Made by a program: the position numbers and the translations under genes. Positions 52,419 through 61,399 of a stretch of DNA of 64,000 nucleotides are shown here, piece after piece (position 1 is the stretch's first letter; each line of letters starts with the position of its first letter). The notes beneath the pieces were generated by a model. It had not been told where the DNA came from. It worked only from the letters and a program-made list of their open reading frames with translations, and searched no databases. The stretch lies in the NCBI RefSeq assembly GCF_032460525.1, contig NZ_CP135963.1, forward strand, positions 4,564,845-4,628,844, written 5' to 3'. The DNA comes from Geodermatophilus sp. DSM 44513. GTDB taxonomy: Bacteria; Actinomycetota; Actinomycetes; Mycobacteriales; Geodermatophilaceae.

Positions 52419-53378
52419 GTGCCCGCGATCCCGCCCGCCGAGCACGACGGCGTCCGCGACCTGATCATCATCGGGTCCGGTCCGGCCGGGTACACCGCCG
52501 CCGTCTACGCCGCCCGCGCGAACCTCCACCCCCTGGTGTTCGAGGGCTCGCAGTTCGGCGGCGCGCTGATGACCACGACCGAGGTCGAGAACTTCCCCGG
52601 GTTCGCCGAGGGCATCCAGGGCCCGCAGCTCATGGACGACATGCGCACCCAGGCCGAGCGCTTCGGCGCCGAGCTGGTGGCCCGCGACGTCACCGAGGTC
52701 GACCTGACCGCCGAGCCCAAGGTCGTCACGGTCGGCGACGAGGTGCACCGGGCGCACGCGGTCATCGTCGCGACCGGGTCGAAGTACCGCTACCTCGGGC
52801 TGGACAACGAGCAGCGGCTGCTGGGCCGCGGCGTGTCGGCCTGCGCGACCTGCGACGGCTTCTTCTTCCGCGACCAGGACATCGCCGTGGTCGGCGGTGG
52901 CGACTCGGCGATGGAGGAGGCCACCTTCCTCACCCGCTTCGCCCGGTCGGTGACCGTCGTGCACCGGCGGGAGGAGCTGCGCGCCTCCAAGATCATGCAG
53001 CAGCGGGCCCAGGGGAACGACAAGATCCGCTGGGCGCTGGGCAAGCAGGTCACCGACGTGCTCGGCGACCAGACGGTCTCCGGCGTCCAGCTGACCGACG
53101 TCGGCACCGGCGCCATTGAGGAGCTGCCGGTCTCCGGGGTGTTCGTCGCCATCGGCCACGACCCCCGCAGCGAGCTGTTCGTCGGCCAGCTCAAGCTCGA
53201 CGACGAGGGGTACGTCCAGGTCGAGCACCCCACCACCCGGACCAACCTCGAGGGCGTCTTCGCCTGCGGTGACGTGGTCGACCACATCTACCGCCAGGCG
53301 ATCACCTCCGCCGGCACCGGGGCCGCGGCCGCCATCGACGCCGAGCGATGGCTGGCCACCGCCTTCGGCGAGCGCTGA
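52419..53378 (+). CDS. trxB: Thioredoxin reductase
   Basis: Reduces thioredoxin with NADPH through FAD. About 319 residues: [20 protein letters not shown] (FAD), [11 protein letters not shown] with the redox pair Cys142/Cys145, [15 protein letters not shown] (NADPH), and [23 protein letters not shown] at 52419 is preferred because GAGGAG lies 6 bp upstream; GTGs at 52359 and 52401 are in frame. In Mycobacterium sigM and its anti-sigma gene lie between mviN and trxB; they are missing here. It is followed by a stop-adjacent repeat and then trxA. Confidence 0.96.
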   Translation: MPAIPPAEHDGVRDLIIIGSGPAGYTAAVYAARANLHPLVFEGSQFGGALMTTTEVENFPGFAEGIQGPQLMDDMRTQAERFGAELVARDVTEVDLTAEPKVVTVGDEVHRAHAVIVATGSKYRYLGLDNEQRLLGRGVSACATCDGFFFRDQDIAVVGGGDSAMEEATFLTRFARSVTVVHRREELRASKIMQQRAQGNDKIRWALGKQVTDVLGDQTVSGVQLTDVGTGAIEELPVSGVFVAIGHDPRSELFVGQLKLDDEGYVQVEHPTTRTNLEGVFACGDVVDHIYRQAITSAGTGAAAAIDAERWLATAFGER

Positions 53379-53387
53379 CGGCCGCCC

Positions 53388-53460
53388 CTGCGAGGTGGCC
53401 CTCCTCCTTCCCCCCACGCCTCGCGAGCTCAGGCGGAGGGCCCCTGGAGGGTGGCCGTCC
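53388..53460 (+). repeat. Stop-adjacent hairpin repeat, copy 4
   Basis: 10 bp after the trxB stop. Contains CCCCCCACGCCTCGCGAGCT exactly as in copy 2. Arms GGCCCTCC and GGAGGGTGGCC pair imperfectly. Confidence 0.62.
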
Positions 53461-53603
53461 CAAGAGCTCACCGCGCTCGGCGCGGACCCATGGGGGGTGA
53501 CCCTCCGGGGCATACACCACCCGTCGAGCGGGTTGTCCCGCACAGACCCACCGGCCGGGGCCCCTGCGCCCCGGCCGTCACCGGACCACGAGGAGAGCGA
53601 CCC

Positions 53604-53930
53604 ATGGCAGGCAACACCGTGACCGTCACCGACGCGAGCTTCGCCGACGACGTGCTGGGCAGTGACAAGCCCGTGCTCGTCGACTTCTGGGCGGAGTGGT
53701 GCGGCCCGTGCAAGATGGTCGCCCCGGTCCTGGAGGAGATCGCCTCCGAGCACGGCGACAAGCTGACGATCGCCAAGCTCAACATCGACGAGAACCCGCA
53801 GATCGCGCGTGACTACCAGGTCATGTCCATCCCGACGATGACCGTCTTCCAGGGCGGCAAGCCGGTGAAGAGCATCATCGGCGCCAAGCCCAAGGGCGCG
53901 ATCCTCTCCGACCTCGCCGACTACCTGTGA
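53604..53930 (+). CDS. trxA: Thioredoxin
   Basis: 108-residue disulfide reductant. The active site is FWAEWCGPCKMVAP with Cys33 and Cys36; the cis-Pro loop is MSIPTMTVFQ. ATG at 53604 with GAGGAGAG upstream. Downstream partner of trxB, separated by 225 bp that include a repeat, so it may have its own promoter. A perfect terminator follows. Confidence 0.97.
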   Translation: MAGNTVTVTDASFADDVLGSDKPVLVDFWAEWCGPCKMVAPVLEEIASEHGDKLTIAKLNIDENPQIARDYQVMSIPTMTVFQGGKPVKSIIGAKPKGAILSDLADYL

Positions 53931-53965
53931 GGACCGAACACACCCGGACGGCCTGACACGTCACC

Positions 53966-53998
53966 AGGGCCTCCCCCGCCACCGGCGGGGGAGGCCCT
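53966..53998 (+). terminator. Perfect 15-bp hairpin after trxA
   Basis: AGGGCCTCCCCCGCC at 53966-53980 pairs with 53984-53998, loop ACC. It is the strongest terminator in the window. Confidence 0.92.
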
Positions 53999-54054
53999 CG
54001 TGCGTCCGGGGCCCGCCGGGCCGACCGGACGGACGGGGACCACAATCGACCCCG

Positions 54055-55206
54055 ATGGGAACCGACAGCCAGATGCAGCCCCTGGGGCCCGGGGACCGCG
54101 GTCCCGTCGTGGCCGACGTGCGCGCCGCCCTGCGCGCCCTGACCCTGCTGCCCGCCGGCGAGGCCCAGGAGCCGGTACCGCTGGAGCAGACGGTCTACGA
54201 CCCGGCCACCGAACTCGCCGTGCGGCACTTCCAGCAGGTGCGCGGCCTCACCGTCGACGGCCGGGTCGGCGAGGAGACCTACCGCGCGCTGTCCGAGGCG
54301 CGCTGGTCCCTGGGCGACCGGCTGCTGCACCACGACCCGGTGCGCCCGATGCGCGGGGACGACGTCACCAACCTGCAGGACCGGCTGCACGAGCTCGGCT
54401 ACGACGCCGGCCCGGTCGACGGCGTCTTCGGCGCGCAGACCGAGGCCGGTCTGCGGACCTTCCAGCGCGACTACGGCCTGACCTCCGACGGCACCTGCGG
54501 GCCGGCCACGCTGCGCGCCCTGCGCCAGCTCGGCCGCAAGGTCACCGGCGGGCGGCCGCAGCTGCTGCGGCAGAGCGCCAGCTTCGTGGAGAGCGGCCCG
54601 CACCTGATCGGCCGGCGGATCGTCGTCGACCCCGGGCACGGCGGCACCGACCGCGGCTTCAGCGCCGGGGAGACCACCGAGGCCGACCTGGTCCTCGACC
54701 TGGCCTCCCGCATCGAGGGCCGGCTCGCCGCGGCGGGGGCCACCGTGTACCTGACCCGCGGCCGACACCAGGACCCGACCCCGGCGGAGCGGACGGCGTT
54801 CGCCAACGACGCCCGCGCCGACCTGTTCCTGTCCCTGCACACCGACGCACACCGTTCCGAGCACGCCCGCGGGGTGGCCAGCTACTACTACGGCACCGGG
54901 TCGGGCCCGTCCTCGACGGTGGGGGAGCAGTTCGCGAACCTGGCCCGGCGGGAGGTCGTCGCCCGCACTGGGCTGCTGGACCTCGGCTCCCACCCGAAGA
55001 CGTGGGACCTGCTGCGGATGACCCGGATGCCCGCCGTCCGGCTGGACTGCGGCTACCTGTCGCACCCCGTGGACCGGCTGCTGCTGCTGGACGCCCGGCT
55101 GCGCAGCACGGTCGCCAGCGCCGTCCTGGCCGCCGTCCAGCGGTTGTTCCTTCCCGCCGAGGCCGACCCGCCCACCGGCACCTTCGTGCTGCCCGCGAGG
55201 GGCTGA
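54055..55206 (+). CDS. cwlM: CwlM-like N-acetylmuramoyl-L-alanine amidase homologue
   Basis: 383 residues. Two N-terminal peptidoglycan-binding-type repeats (GDRGPVVADVRAALRAL; MRGDDVTNLQDRLHELGYDA) precede an amidase_3 domain (RIVVDPGHGGTDRGF; LFLSLHTDAH). There is no signal peptide, as for mycobacterial CwlM (Rv3915), which is cytoplasmic and, when phosphorylated, activates MurA and binds FHA proteins. A Thr near the C-terminal end (PPTGTFVLPARG) is a possible phosphosite by analogy. The trxA-cwlM order is the same as in Mycobacterium. Confidence 0.9.
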   Translation: MGTDSQMQPLGPGDRGPVVADVRAALRALTLLPAGEAQEPVPLEQTVYDPATELAVRHFQQVRGLTVDGRVGEETYRALSEARWSLGDRLLHHDPVRPMRGDDVTNLQDRLHELGYDAGPVDGVFGAQTEAGLRTFQRDYGLTSDGTCGPATLRALRQLGRKVTGGRPQLLRQSASFVESGPHLIGRRIVVDPGHGGTDRGFSAGETTEADLVLDLASRIEGRLAAAGATVYLTRGRHQDPTPAERTAFANDARADLFLSLHTDAHRSEHARGVASYYYGTGSGPSSTVGEQFANLARREVVARTGLLDLGSHPKTWDLLRMTRMPAVRLDCGYLSHPVDRLLLLDARLRSTVASAVLAAVQRLFLPAEADPPTGTFVLPARG

Positions 55207-55281
55207 CCGCTCACGGCGCGACGGGTGTGACGGTTGGGTCCGTCCCGGCCGTGTCCGGGTCGGGCAGGCCCCGGTGCTCCC

Positions 55282-55287
55282 TACACT
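55282..55287 (+). promoter_or_regulatory. -10 element of a leaderless promoter (aminotransferase gene)
   Basis: TACACT, 6 nt before the GTG at 55294; no ribosome binding site is present. Confidence 0.65.
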
Positions 55288-55293
55288 CGGGGC

Positions 55294-56676
55294 GTGGCCT
55301 CCCTCCCGCCCGGCACGTCCCCGGGCCCCGGTGCGCACCACCCGGCTCCGCGGCACCCGCGGCTGGACCCGCTGGCCGACCGGTACGCGGCCCGCACGCA
55401 CGGGATGAAGGCCTCGGAGATCCGCGCGCTGTTCTCCGTCGTGAGCCGTCCGGAGGTGGTCTCGCTGGCCGGCGGGATGCCCGCCGTCACCGCGCTGCCC
55501 CTGGACGCCGTCGGCTCCATGATCGGTGAGCTCGTGTCCGGGATGGGCGCGCAGACGCTGCAGTACGGCTCCGGTCAGGGCGACCCGCGGCTGCGCGAGC
55601 GGATCTGCGACGTCATGGCCCTGGAGGGCATCACCGACGCCAACCCCAGCGAGGTCGTGGTCACCGTCGGCTCCCAGCAGGGGCTGGACCTGGTCACCCG
55701 CGTGTTCGTCGACCCGGGCGACGTCGTCCTCGCCGAGGGCCCCTCCTACGTGGGCGCCCTGGGCGTGTTCCAGGCCGCGCAGGCACGCGTGCGGCACGTC
55801 GCGATGGACGACGACGGGCTCGTCCCCGAGGCGCTGGAGCAGGCGCTGCTGGAGTGCCGGGCGGCCGGTGACCGGGTGAAGTTCCTCTACACCGTGCCCA
55901 ACTACCACAACCCGGCCGGCGTCACGCTGTCCGAGCCGCGCCGGCAGGCCGTCGTGGAGATCGCCGACCGGTACGACCTGCTGGTCATCGAGGACAACCC
56001 CTACGGCCTGCTGGGCTTCGACCGCGAGCCGATGCGCGCCCTGCGCGCCCGGGACGACCGGCGGGTCATCTACCTCGGCTCGTTCTCCAAGACGTTCTCC
56101 CCGGGCCTGCGGGTGGGCTGGGTGCTCGCCCCGCTCGCCGTCCGGGAGAAGCTGGTGCTGGCCACCGAGGCGCAGGTGCTCTGCCCGCCGTCGCTCACCC
56201 AGTACGCCGTGGCCCGCTACCTGGACACGCAGCCGTGGCGCGAGCAGGTCAAGCACTTCGTCGAGCTCTACCGCGAGCGGCGCGACGCCACCCTGGAGTC
56301 CCTGGAGGCGCTCATGCCGCCGGGCACCACCTGGACCCGCCCGGACGGCGGGTTCTACGTGTGGCTGAAGCTGCCGCACGGGCTGGACGCCAAGCTGATG
56401 CAGCCGCGCGCGGTCAACGCGCACGTGGCCTACGTGCCGGGCATCGGCTTCTACGCCGACGGGTCGGGCCGGGAGCACCTGCGGCTGTCCTACTGCTTCC
56501 CCGAGCCGGACCAGATCCGCGAGGGGGTGCGCCGGCTGGCCCGCGTCATCGAGGCCGAACTGGACCTGCACGCCACCTTCGACGGCGTGGACACCGGCAC
56601 CTTCCGCGCCGTGTCCGGCGGCCGGCCGGGCGCCGTCGGTCCGGCCAGCAGCGACCGCTCCGAGGAGCGGGCATGA
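55294..56676 (+). CDS. PLP-dependent aminotransferase, class I/II (2-aminoadipate-type)
   Basis: 460 residues, fold type I. Signatures: SLAGGMPAVTALPLDA near residue 52, LQYGSGQGDPRLRERI, VTVGSQQGLDLV, YTVPNYHNPAGVTLSEPRR, and the PLP-lysine motif GSFSKTFSPGLRVGW near 267. The subgroup contains MocR-like domains and Lys/aminoadipate or aromatic aminotransferases; no HTH is fused here. Its TGA overlaps the ATG of a Ddl-like ligase gene, so the two are cotranslated, which suggests a product used by the ligase. The C-terminal 30 residues are extra and Ser/Gly-rich. Confidence 0.87.
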   Translation: MASLPPGTSPGPGAHHPAPRHPRLDPLADRYAARTHGMKASEIRALFSVVSRPEVVSLAGGMPAVTALPLDAVGSMIGELVSGMGAQTLQYGSGQGDPRLRERICDVMALEGITDANPSEVVVTVGSQQGLDLVTRVFVDPGDVVLAEGPSYVGALGVFQAAQARVRHVAMDDDGLVPEALEQALLECRAAGDRVKFLYTVPNYHNPAGVTLSEPRRQAVVEIADRYDLLVIEDNPYGLLGFDREPMRALRARDDRRVIYLGSFSKTFSPGLRVGWVLAPLAVREKLVLATEAQVLCPPSLTQYAVARYLDTQPWREQVKHFVELYRERRDATLESLEALMPPGTTWTRPDGGFYVWLKLPHGLDAKLMQPRAVNAHVAYVPGIGFYADGSGREHLRLSYCFPEPDQIREGVRRLARVIEAELDLHATFDGVDTGTFRAVSGGRPGAVGPASSDRSEERA

Positions 56677-57668
56677 GCGACACCGCACCGGCCACCGCGA
56701 CCGAGCCCACCGCCGCGGTGCACCCGCTGCGGGCCGTCGTGCTGGCCGGCGGCCTCAACGTCGAGCGGGAGGTCAGCCTGTCCTCGGGCACGCAGGTGGC
56801 CGAGGAGCTGCACCGTGCCGGCGTGGAGGCCGAGCTGCGCGACGCCGACGCCGAGCTGCTCCCCGGGCTGGCCGCCGCGCCGGCCGACGCCGTGTTCATC
56901 GCCCTGCACGGGGCCACCGGCGAGGACGGCGCGCTGCGCGCGGTGCTCGACCTGGCCGGCGTGCCCTACGTCGGCTCACCGGCCGCGGCCTGCCGGCTGG
57001 CGTGGGACAAGCCGGCCGCCAAGTCCGTCGTCCGCTCCGCCGGGCTGACCACCCCGGACTGGGTGGCGCTGCCGCACAGCACCTTCCGGGAGCTCGGTGC
57101 CGGTGCGGTGCTGGACCTCATCGTCGCCCGGCTGGGGCTGCCGCTGGTGGTCAAGCCCGCCTCCGGTGGCTCCGCGCTCGGGGTGCAGAAGGTGAGCCGG
57201 GTCGAGGACCTGCCGGCCGCCATGGTCAGCTGCTTCGCCTACGGGGACACCGTGCTGGTCGAGCGCTTCGTCGACGGCGTGGAGCTGGCCCTCTCCGTCG
57301 TCGACCTGGGCGAGGGGCCCGAGGCGCTGCCGGCCGTGGAGATCGCGCCGGAGTCCGGCGTGTTCGACTACACCTCCCGCTACACCCCCGGCCTCACCGA
57401 GTACCACGCGCCGGCCCGGCTCGCCGACGACGTCGCCGCCCGCGCGGCCGACCTCGCGGTGCGGGTGCACGAGGTCCTCGGCCTGGCCGACCTGTCGCGC
57501 ACCGACGCGATCGTCACCCCGGACGGCGAGGTCCACTTTCTCGAGGTCAACGTCTCCCCAGGACTGACCGAGACGTCGATGTTCCCCATGGCGGTGGAGG
57601 CGGCCGGCTCCTCGCTCGGTGACGTGCTGTCCCGGCTGCTCACCCGCCGGGCCGCCGCCGCCCGCTGA
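56673..57668 (+). CDS. D-alanine-D-alanine ligase-like ATP-grasp protein
   Basis: 331 residues. VVLAGGLNVEREVSLSSGTQ is the Ddl N-terminal motif; VFIALHGATGEDGALRAVLD, LAGVPYVGSPAAACRLAWDK, VKPASGGSALGVQKV (ATP-grasp lysine) and EVNVSPGLTETSMFP (metal and substrate) follow. It is slightly divergent from housekeeping Ddl (EVNVSPG instead of EVNTxPG). ATG at 56673 overlaps the aminotransferase stop. Whether it joins D-Ala or another amino acid pair is unknown. Followed by a stop-adjacent hairpin and convergent with parB. Confidence 0.85.
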   Translation: MSDTAPATATEPTAAVHPLRAVVLAGGLNVEREVSLSSGTQVAEELHRAGVEAELRDADAELLPGLAAAPADAVFIALHGATGEDGALRAVLDLAGVPYVGSPAAACRLAWDKPAAKSVVRSAGLTTPDWVALPHSTFRELGAGAVLDLIVARLGLPLVVKPASGGSALGVQKVSRVEDLPAAMVSCFAYGDTVLVERFVDGVELALSVVDLGEGPEALPAVEIAPESGVFDYTSRYTPGLTEYHAPARLADDVAARAADLAVRVHEVLGLADLSRTDAIVTPDGEVHFLEVNVSPGLTETSMFPMAVEAAGSSLGDVLSRLLTRRAAAAR

Positions 57669-57726
57669 GGGAGGGCCCCGTCCTCCCTCCCCCTCTCACG
57701 CTGGGGGCGGTGCCCTGGACGGGGCC
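57669..57726. terminator. Hairpin (stop-adjacent repeat-like, copy 5)
   Basis: GGCCCCGTCC at 57674-57683 pairs perfectly with 57717-57726 across 33 nt. It begins at the stop of the ligase gene and lies 30 bp before the parB stop. The core CTCGCGAGCTC is not conserved in this copy. Confidence 0.7.
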
Positions 57727-57756
57727 GCCGGATTCCGTACGTGACGGAACCGGCTC

Positions 57757-58863
57757 TCACTCCTCCGGACGGCGGCCGGTGATGTCCGGGGCCATCTGGC
57801 CGATGATCCGCTGCAGGTCGTCGACCGAGCCGAACTCGACGACGATGCGGCCCTTGGCGCGGCCGATCTGGATCTGCACCCGGGTCTCGAAGGCGTCGGA
57901 GAGCCGACCGGCGAGGTCCTCGACGCCGGGGGCGTTGAACCGCCGCGGCCGGCGCTTGGCGGCCGGCTGTGCGGCGACGGCCAGCGCGACCGCCTCCTCG
58001 GTGGCCCGCACCGACATGCCCTCGGCGACGACGCGGGTGGCGAGGGCCTCCTGCGCCTCGGCGTCGGCCAGCCCCAGCAGCGCCCGGGCGTGACCGGCGG
58101 AGATGACGCCGGCGGCCACCCGGGTCTGCACCCTGACCGGCAGCTTGAGCAGCCGGATGGTGTTGGTGACCTGCGAGCGGCTGCGACCGATCCGGCTGGC
58201 CAGCTCCTCGTGCGTGGCGCCGAACTCCTCCAGCAGCTGCTGGTAGGCCGCGGCCTCCTCCAGGGGGTTGAGCTGCACCCGGTGGATGTTCTCCAGCAGG
58301 GCGTCGCGCAGCAGGGCGTCGTCGGTGGTGTCCCGGACGATCGCCGGCACCGCCTCCAGCCCGGCCGCACGGGCGGCCCGCAGCCGCCGCTCGCCCATGA
58401 TGAGCTCGTAGCCGCCGCCCGCGTCACCGTCGCGCTCGCGCACCACGACCGGCTGGAGCAGGCCGAACTCCCGCACCGAGTGGGTGAGCTCCTCCAGCGC
58501 CTCGTCGTCGAAGACCTGGCGGGGCTGGCGGGGGTTGGGCACGACGTCGGCCACGGCCACCTCGCGCAGCTGCGCGCCCGGCACGCTCGTGGTCGCCGCG
58601 GCCTGCGCGGCCACCGTCGCCGCGGCCTGGGCGGCCGGCGGGAGCAGGTGCACCGGAGCGGCCGGCGGGGCGTGCTCGCGGTCGCCGGGGCCGCCGGTGG
58701 GGTCCCCGGCGTCCGGCGCGGGCCGGTCGTCGGCGGGTGCACTGGTGGGGATCAGCGCCGCCAGCCCGCGGCCCAGACCGCCCCGCCGGCCGAGGGGGCC
58801 GCCCCGGCGGCGCTCGTCGGCCGCGTCCGCGGGGCCGCCCGGACCGGTGCTGAGCTCGCTCAC
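57757..58863 (-). CDS. parB: Chromosome-partitioning protein ParB
   Basis: 368 residues. [12 protein letters not shown] at the N terminus contacts Par[18 protein letters not shown], then [20 protein letters not shown] form the CTP-binding ParB/Srx domain (GERRLRA and [14 protein letters not shown] motifs); the HTH is [20 protein letters not shown]. The C-terminal dimerisation part reads [20 protein letters not shown]. It loads at parS sites as a CTP-dependent clamp. GTG at 58863 overlaps the parA stop. Cognate GTTCCACGTGGAAC sites are found across the window. Confidence 0.97.
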   Translation of the reverse strand: MSELSTGPGGPADAADERRRGGPLGRRGGLGRGLAALIPTSAPADDRPAPDAGDPTGGPGDREHAPPAAPVHLLPPAAQAAATVAAQAAATTSVPGAQLREVAVADVVPNPRQPRQVFDDEALEELTHSVREFGLLQPVVVRERDGDAGGGYELIMGERRLRAARAAGLEAVPAIVRDTTDDALLRDALLENIHRVQLNPLEEAAAYQQLLEEFGATHEELASRIGRSRSQVTNTIRLLKLPVRVQTRVAAGVISAGHARALLGLADAEAQEALATRVVAEGMSVRATEEAVALAVAAQPAAKRRPRRFNAPGVEDLAGRLSDAFETRVQIQIGRAKGRIVVEFGSVDDLQRIIGQMAPDITGRRPEE

Positions 58864-59918
58864 GGGATCTCCTGGGAGGACGGGGGCACGCGGACGGTCG
58901 CCGCGGCACGGTCGGGGAACGCCGGTCCGGCAGCCGCGGCCACCGGCGAGCCGGGCGAGGGCCGCGAGGGCAGCGGCGGCAGGGCGGCACCGCGCTGGGC
59001 CAGCTCCCGGGCGGCCTCGACGTAGCTCGTGGAGCCGCGGGACCCCGGGTCGTAGGTCACGACCGACTGGCCGTACCCGGGGGCTTCCGAGACCCGGACG
59101 TTCCGGGGGATGACCGCGTCGAGCACCAGGCTGCCGAAGTGGTTGCGCACCTCCGCGGCGACCTGGTCGGCGAGCTTGGTGCGCCCGTCGTACATGGTGA
59201 GCAGGATGGTCCGGACGGCGATCCCCGGGTTGAGGTGGCGGCGGACCAGGTCGATGTTGTTGAGCAGCTGCCCCAGCCCCTCGAGTGCGTAGTACTCGCA
59301 CTGGATGGGGATGAGCACCTCGTCCCCGGCGACCAGCGCGTTGAGCGTGAGCAGGCCGAGGGACGGCGGGCAGTCGATGAGCACGTAGTGCGGCCGCTGC
59401 TCCGGCGGGAGCTCCTCCAGGTGGGCCTCGATCGCCCGGCGCAGCCGGTACTCCCGGGCCACCACCGAGACCAGCTCGATCTCCGCGCCGGCCAGGTCGA
59501 TCGTCGCCGGCACGCAGGACAGCAGCGGGGTGGCCGTGGTCGGGTGCACCACCTCGGCCAGCGAGCTGTCCCCGACCAGGGCGTCGTACACCGACGGCGT
59601 CCCGACGCTGTGGTCCACGCCGAGGGCGGTGCTGGTGTTGCCCTGGGGGTCCAGGTCGACGACCAGCGTCCGCAACCCGTACAGCGCCAGGGCCACGCCC
59701 AGGTTCACCGACGAGGTGGTCTTGCCGACGCCGCCCTTCTGGTTGGCGATGGTGATGACCCGGATGCGGCCGGGTGCGGGAAACGGTTCCTGGTCGGCCG
59801 CGTGCAGGACCCGGGTGGCCCGCAGCGCCTCCATCGCGATGGGGCTGTCGAACTCGACGGTCGAGGCCGACTGGTCGGCCGTCAGACTGCTGCGCAGCCG
59901 CTGGCCCGGGTCGGTCAT
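58860..59918 (-). CDS. parA: Chromosome-partitioning ATPase ParA (Soj)
   Basis: 352 residues. Deviant Walker [19 protein letters not shown] near residue 60; Walker A' [15 protein letters not shown]; Walker [19 protein letters not shown]. It forms the dynamic ATPase that moves ParB-parS complexes. ATG at 59918 with GGAGGAG upstream. The first 45 residues form an extension compared with Soj. Two parS sites lie upstream of the start, in the rsmG-parA gap. Confidence 0.97.
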   Translation of the reverse strand: MTDPGQRLRSSLTADQSASTVEFDSPIAMEALRATRVLHAADQEPFPAPGRIRVITIANQKGGVGKTTSSVNLGVALALYGLRTLVVDLDPQGNTSTALGVDHSVGTPSVYDALVGDSSLAEVVHPTTATPLLSCVPATIDLAGAEIELVSVVAREYRLRRAIEAHLEELPPEQRPHYVLIDCPPSLGLLTLNALVAGDEVLIPIQCEYYALEGLGQLLNNIDLVRRHLNPGIAVRTILLTMYDGRTKLADQVAAEVRNHFGSLVLDAVIPRNVRVSEAPGYGQSVVTYDPGSRGSTSYVEAARELAQRGAALPPLPSRPSPGSPVAAAAGPAFPDRAAATVRVPPSSQEIP

Positions 59919-59940
59919 CTCAGCTCCTCCCTGTCGGTCC

Positions 59941-59954
59941 GTTCCACGTGGAAC
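59941..59954. promoter_or_regulatory. parS site 1 upstream of parA
   Basis: GTTCCACGTGGAAC, 22 bp upstream of the parA ATG. Pairs with the next copy. Confidence 0.93.
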
Positions 59955-59977
59955 ACCGCGACGTCCCTGACCGAGAC

Positions 59978-59991
59978 GTTCCACGTGGAAC
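59978..59991. promoter_or_regulatory. parS site 2 upstream of parA
   Basis: GTTCCACGTGGAAC, 23 bp from the first copy (start-to-start 37 bp) and 5 bp from the rsmG stop. Confidence 0.93.
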
Positions 59992-59996
59992 GCACC

Positions 59997-60659
59997 TCAT
60001 CGGGGGCCACGCGTCATGACCACCACGGTAGTGGCAGCCTCCCCCAGCTCCGCGCCGACAGCCCGCGCGTGCACGTCGCGCATGCCGGCCGCCTCGAGCT
60101 CTGCCAGCAGCGCCGGCAGCTCCTCCACCGCGCGGGTGCCCACGAGGGCGACCAGCTGCGCCCCGGGCCGCAGCAGCCCGCGGCACCAGGACACCAGCCG
60201 GGGGAGTGCAGCCACGGCCCGCGCGGTGACGACGTCCACCGCACCCACCGCGGCGCGCACCGAGCGCTCCTCGGCGCGGCCGCGCACGACCCGCCACGGG
60301 GCGCCGAGCTCGGCGACGACCTCCTCGAGGAACTCCACCCGCCGCGCCATCGGCTCGACCAGCGTCAGCCGCAGGTCCGGCCGCGCCAGCCCCAGCGGGA
60401 TGCCGGGCAGGCCCGCGCCGCTGCCGACGTCGACCACCCGGGCTCCCGGTGGCACGGCGTCGGCGACCGCCGCGCTGTTGAGCACGTGCCGCTCCCACAG
60501 TCGCGGCACCTCCCGTGGGCCGATCAGTCCGCGGGTCACGCCGTCGGTGGCCAGCCGCGCCACGTAGCGCTCGACGTCGGCCAACCCGGCCCCGAACACC
60601 GTCCGCGCGACGGGTGGGGCCGGTGGGACGTCCGTGCCGGAAGAGGTCGGCTCGGTCAC
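59997..60659 (-). CDS. rsmG: 16S rRNA (guanine-527-N7) methyltransferase
   Basis: 220 residues. SAM motif VVDVGSGAGLPGIPLGLARP near 75, with LTLVEPMARRVEFLEEVV; GPREVPRLWERHVLNSAAVA is the GidB N-terminal signature; VTARAVAALPRLVSWC follows. Methylates G527 of 16S rRNA. GTG start overlaps the jag stop by 4 bp (GTGA). Standard order jag-rsmG-parA. Confidence 0.96.
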   Translation of the reverse strand: MTEPTSSGTDVPPAPPVARTVFGAGLADVERYVARLATDGVTRGLIGPREVPRLWERHVLNSAAVADAVPPGARVVDVGSGAGLPGIPLGLARPDLRLTLVEPMARRVEFLEEVVAELGAPWRVVRGRAEERSVRAAVGAVDVVTARAVAALPRLVSWCRGLLRPGAQLVALVGTRAVEELPALLAELEAAGMRDVHARAVGAELGEAATTVVVMTRGPR

Positions 60660-61309
60660 CGCTCCGGCAGCACCACGACGCGGCGGTGGGGTTCCTCGCC
60701 CTCGGACTCGCTGCGCACCCCGGCGACGCCGGAGATGACGTCGTGCACGACCTTGCGCTCGAAGGGGTTCATTGCCGACAGCCGCTCCGGCTGCCCGCTG
60801 CCGGCGACCCGGCGGGCGGTGTCGGCGGCCAGGGAGGTCAGGTCCGAGCGGCGTCGGGCCCGGAAGCCGCTGACGTCGAGCATGAGCCGGCTGCGCACGC
60901 CGGTGGACTGGGCGACGGCGAGCCGGGTGAGCTCCTGCAGCGCCTCCAGGACCGCTCCGTCGGCGCCCACCAGGTCCTGCAGGTCCCCGCCGACGATGGC
61001 CACCGACGCGCGGTCGCCCTCGACGTCGAGGTCGATGTCGCCGTCCACGTCGAGGATGTCCAGCAGCCGCTCCAGGTAGTCGCCCGCGACGTCCCCCTCA
61101 CGCACCAGCAGGTCGTCGGCGTCGTCCCCGCCGTCGTCCCCGGTCACGTCCGTGGGCTCGACGGCGGCGTCCGCCCCGTCCTCGTCCGGGTCGGGCAGGT
61201 CCGGCTGCCCCGGGCCCCCGGCGTCGGTGGGCACCGGGCTCAGGACGGCGCCGGAGGTGGCCTCACTGGTGGGGCCGGCCGGCTCGGTGGGGTGCTGCGG
61301 GGCGCTCAT
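60656..61309 (-). CDS. jag: Jag family RNA-binding protein (KH and R3H domains)
   Basis: 217 residues. An acidic, Gly/Asp-rich N-terminal 65 residues (DEDGADAAVEPTDVTGDDGG) replaces the usual Jag_N domain. Then a KH-type fold (DVEGDRASVAIVGGDLQDLV, GADGAVLEALQELTRLAV), and the R3H motif LSAMNPFERKVVHDVISG near the end. SpoIIIJ-associated protein; in Streptococcus the homologue KhpB controls cell elongation. ATG at 61309. Lies between yidC and rsmG. Confidence 0.94.
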   Translation of the reverse strand: MSAPQHPTEPAGPTSEATSGAVLSPVPTDAGGPGQPDLPDPDEDGADAAVEPTDVTGDDGGDDADDLLVREGDVAGDYLERLLDILDVDGDIDLDVEGDRASVAIVGGDLQDLVGADGAVLEALQELTRLAVAQSTGVRSRLMLDVSGFRARRRSDLTSLAADTARRVAGSGQPERLSAMNPFERKVVHDVISGVAGVRSESEGEEPHRRVVVLPER

Positions 61310-61399
61310 GGCGGTCCTCCAGTCGGTGCGGGCGTCCGGGTCCTCCCCGGGAGTCGGTGGCCGGCGCGGGCGCCCGCAGCGGGCACCGCGCGCGCCGGG

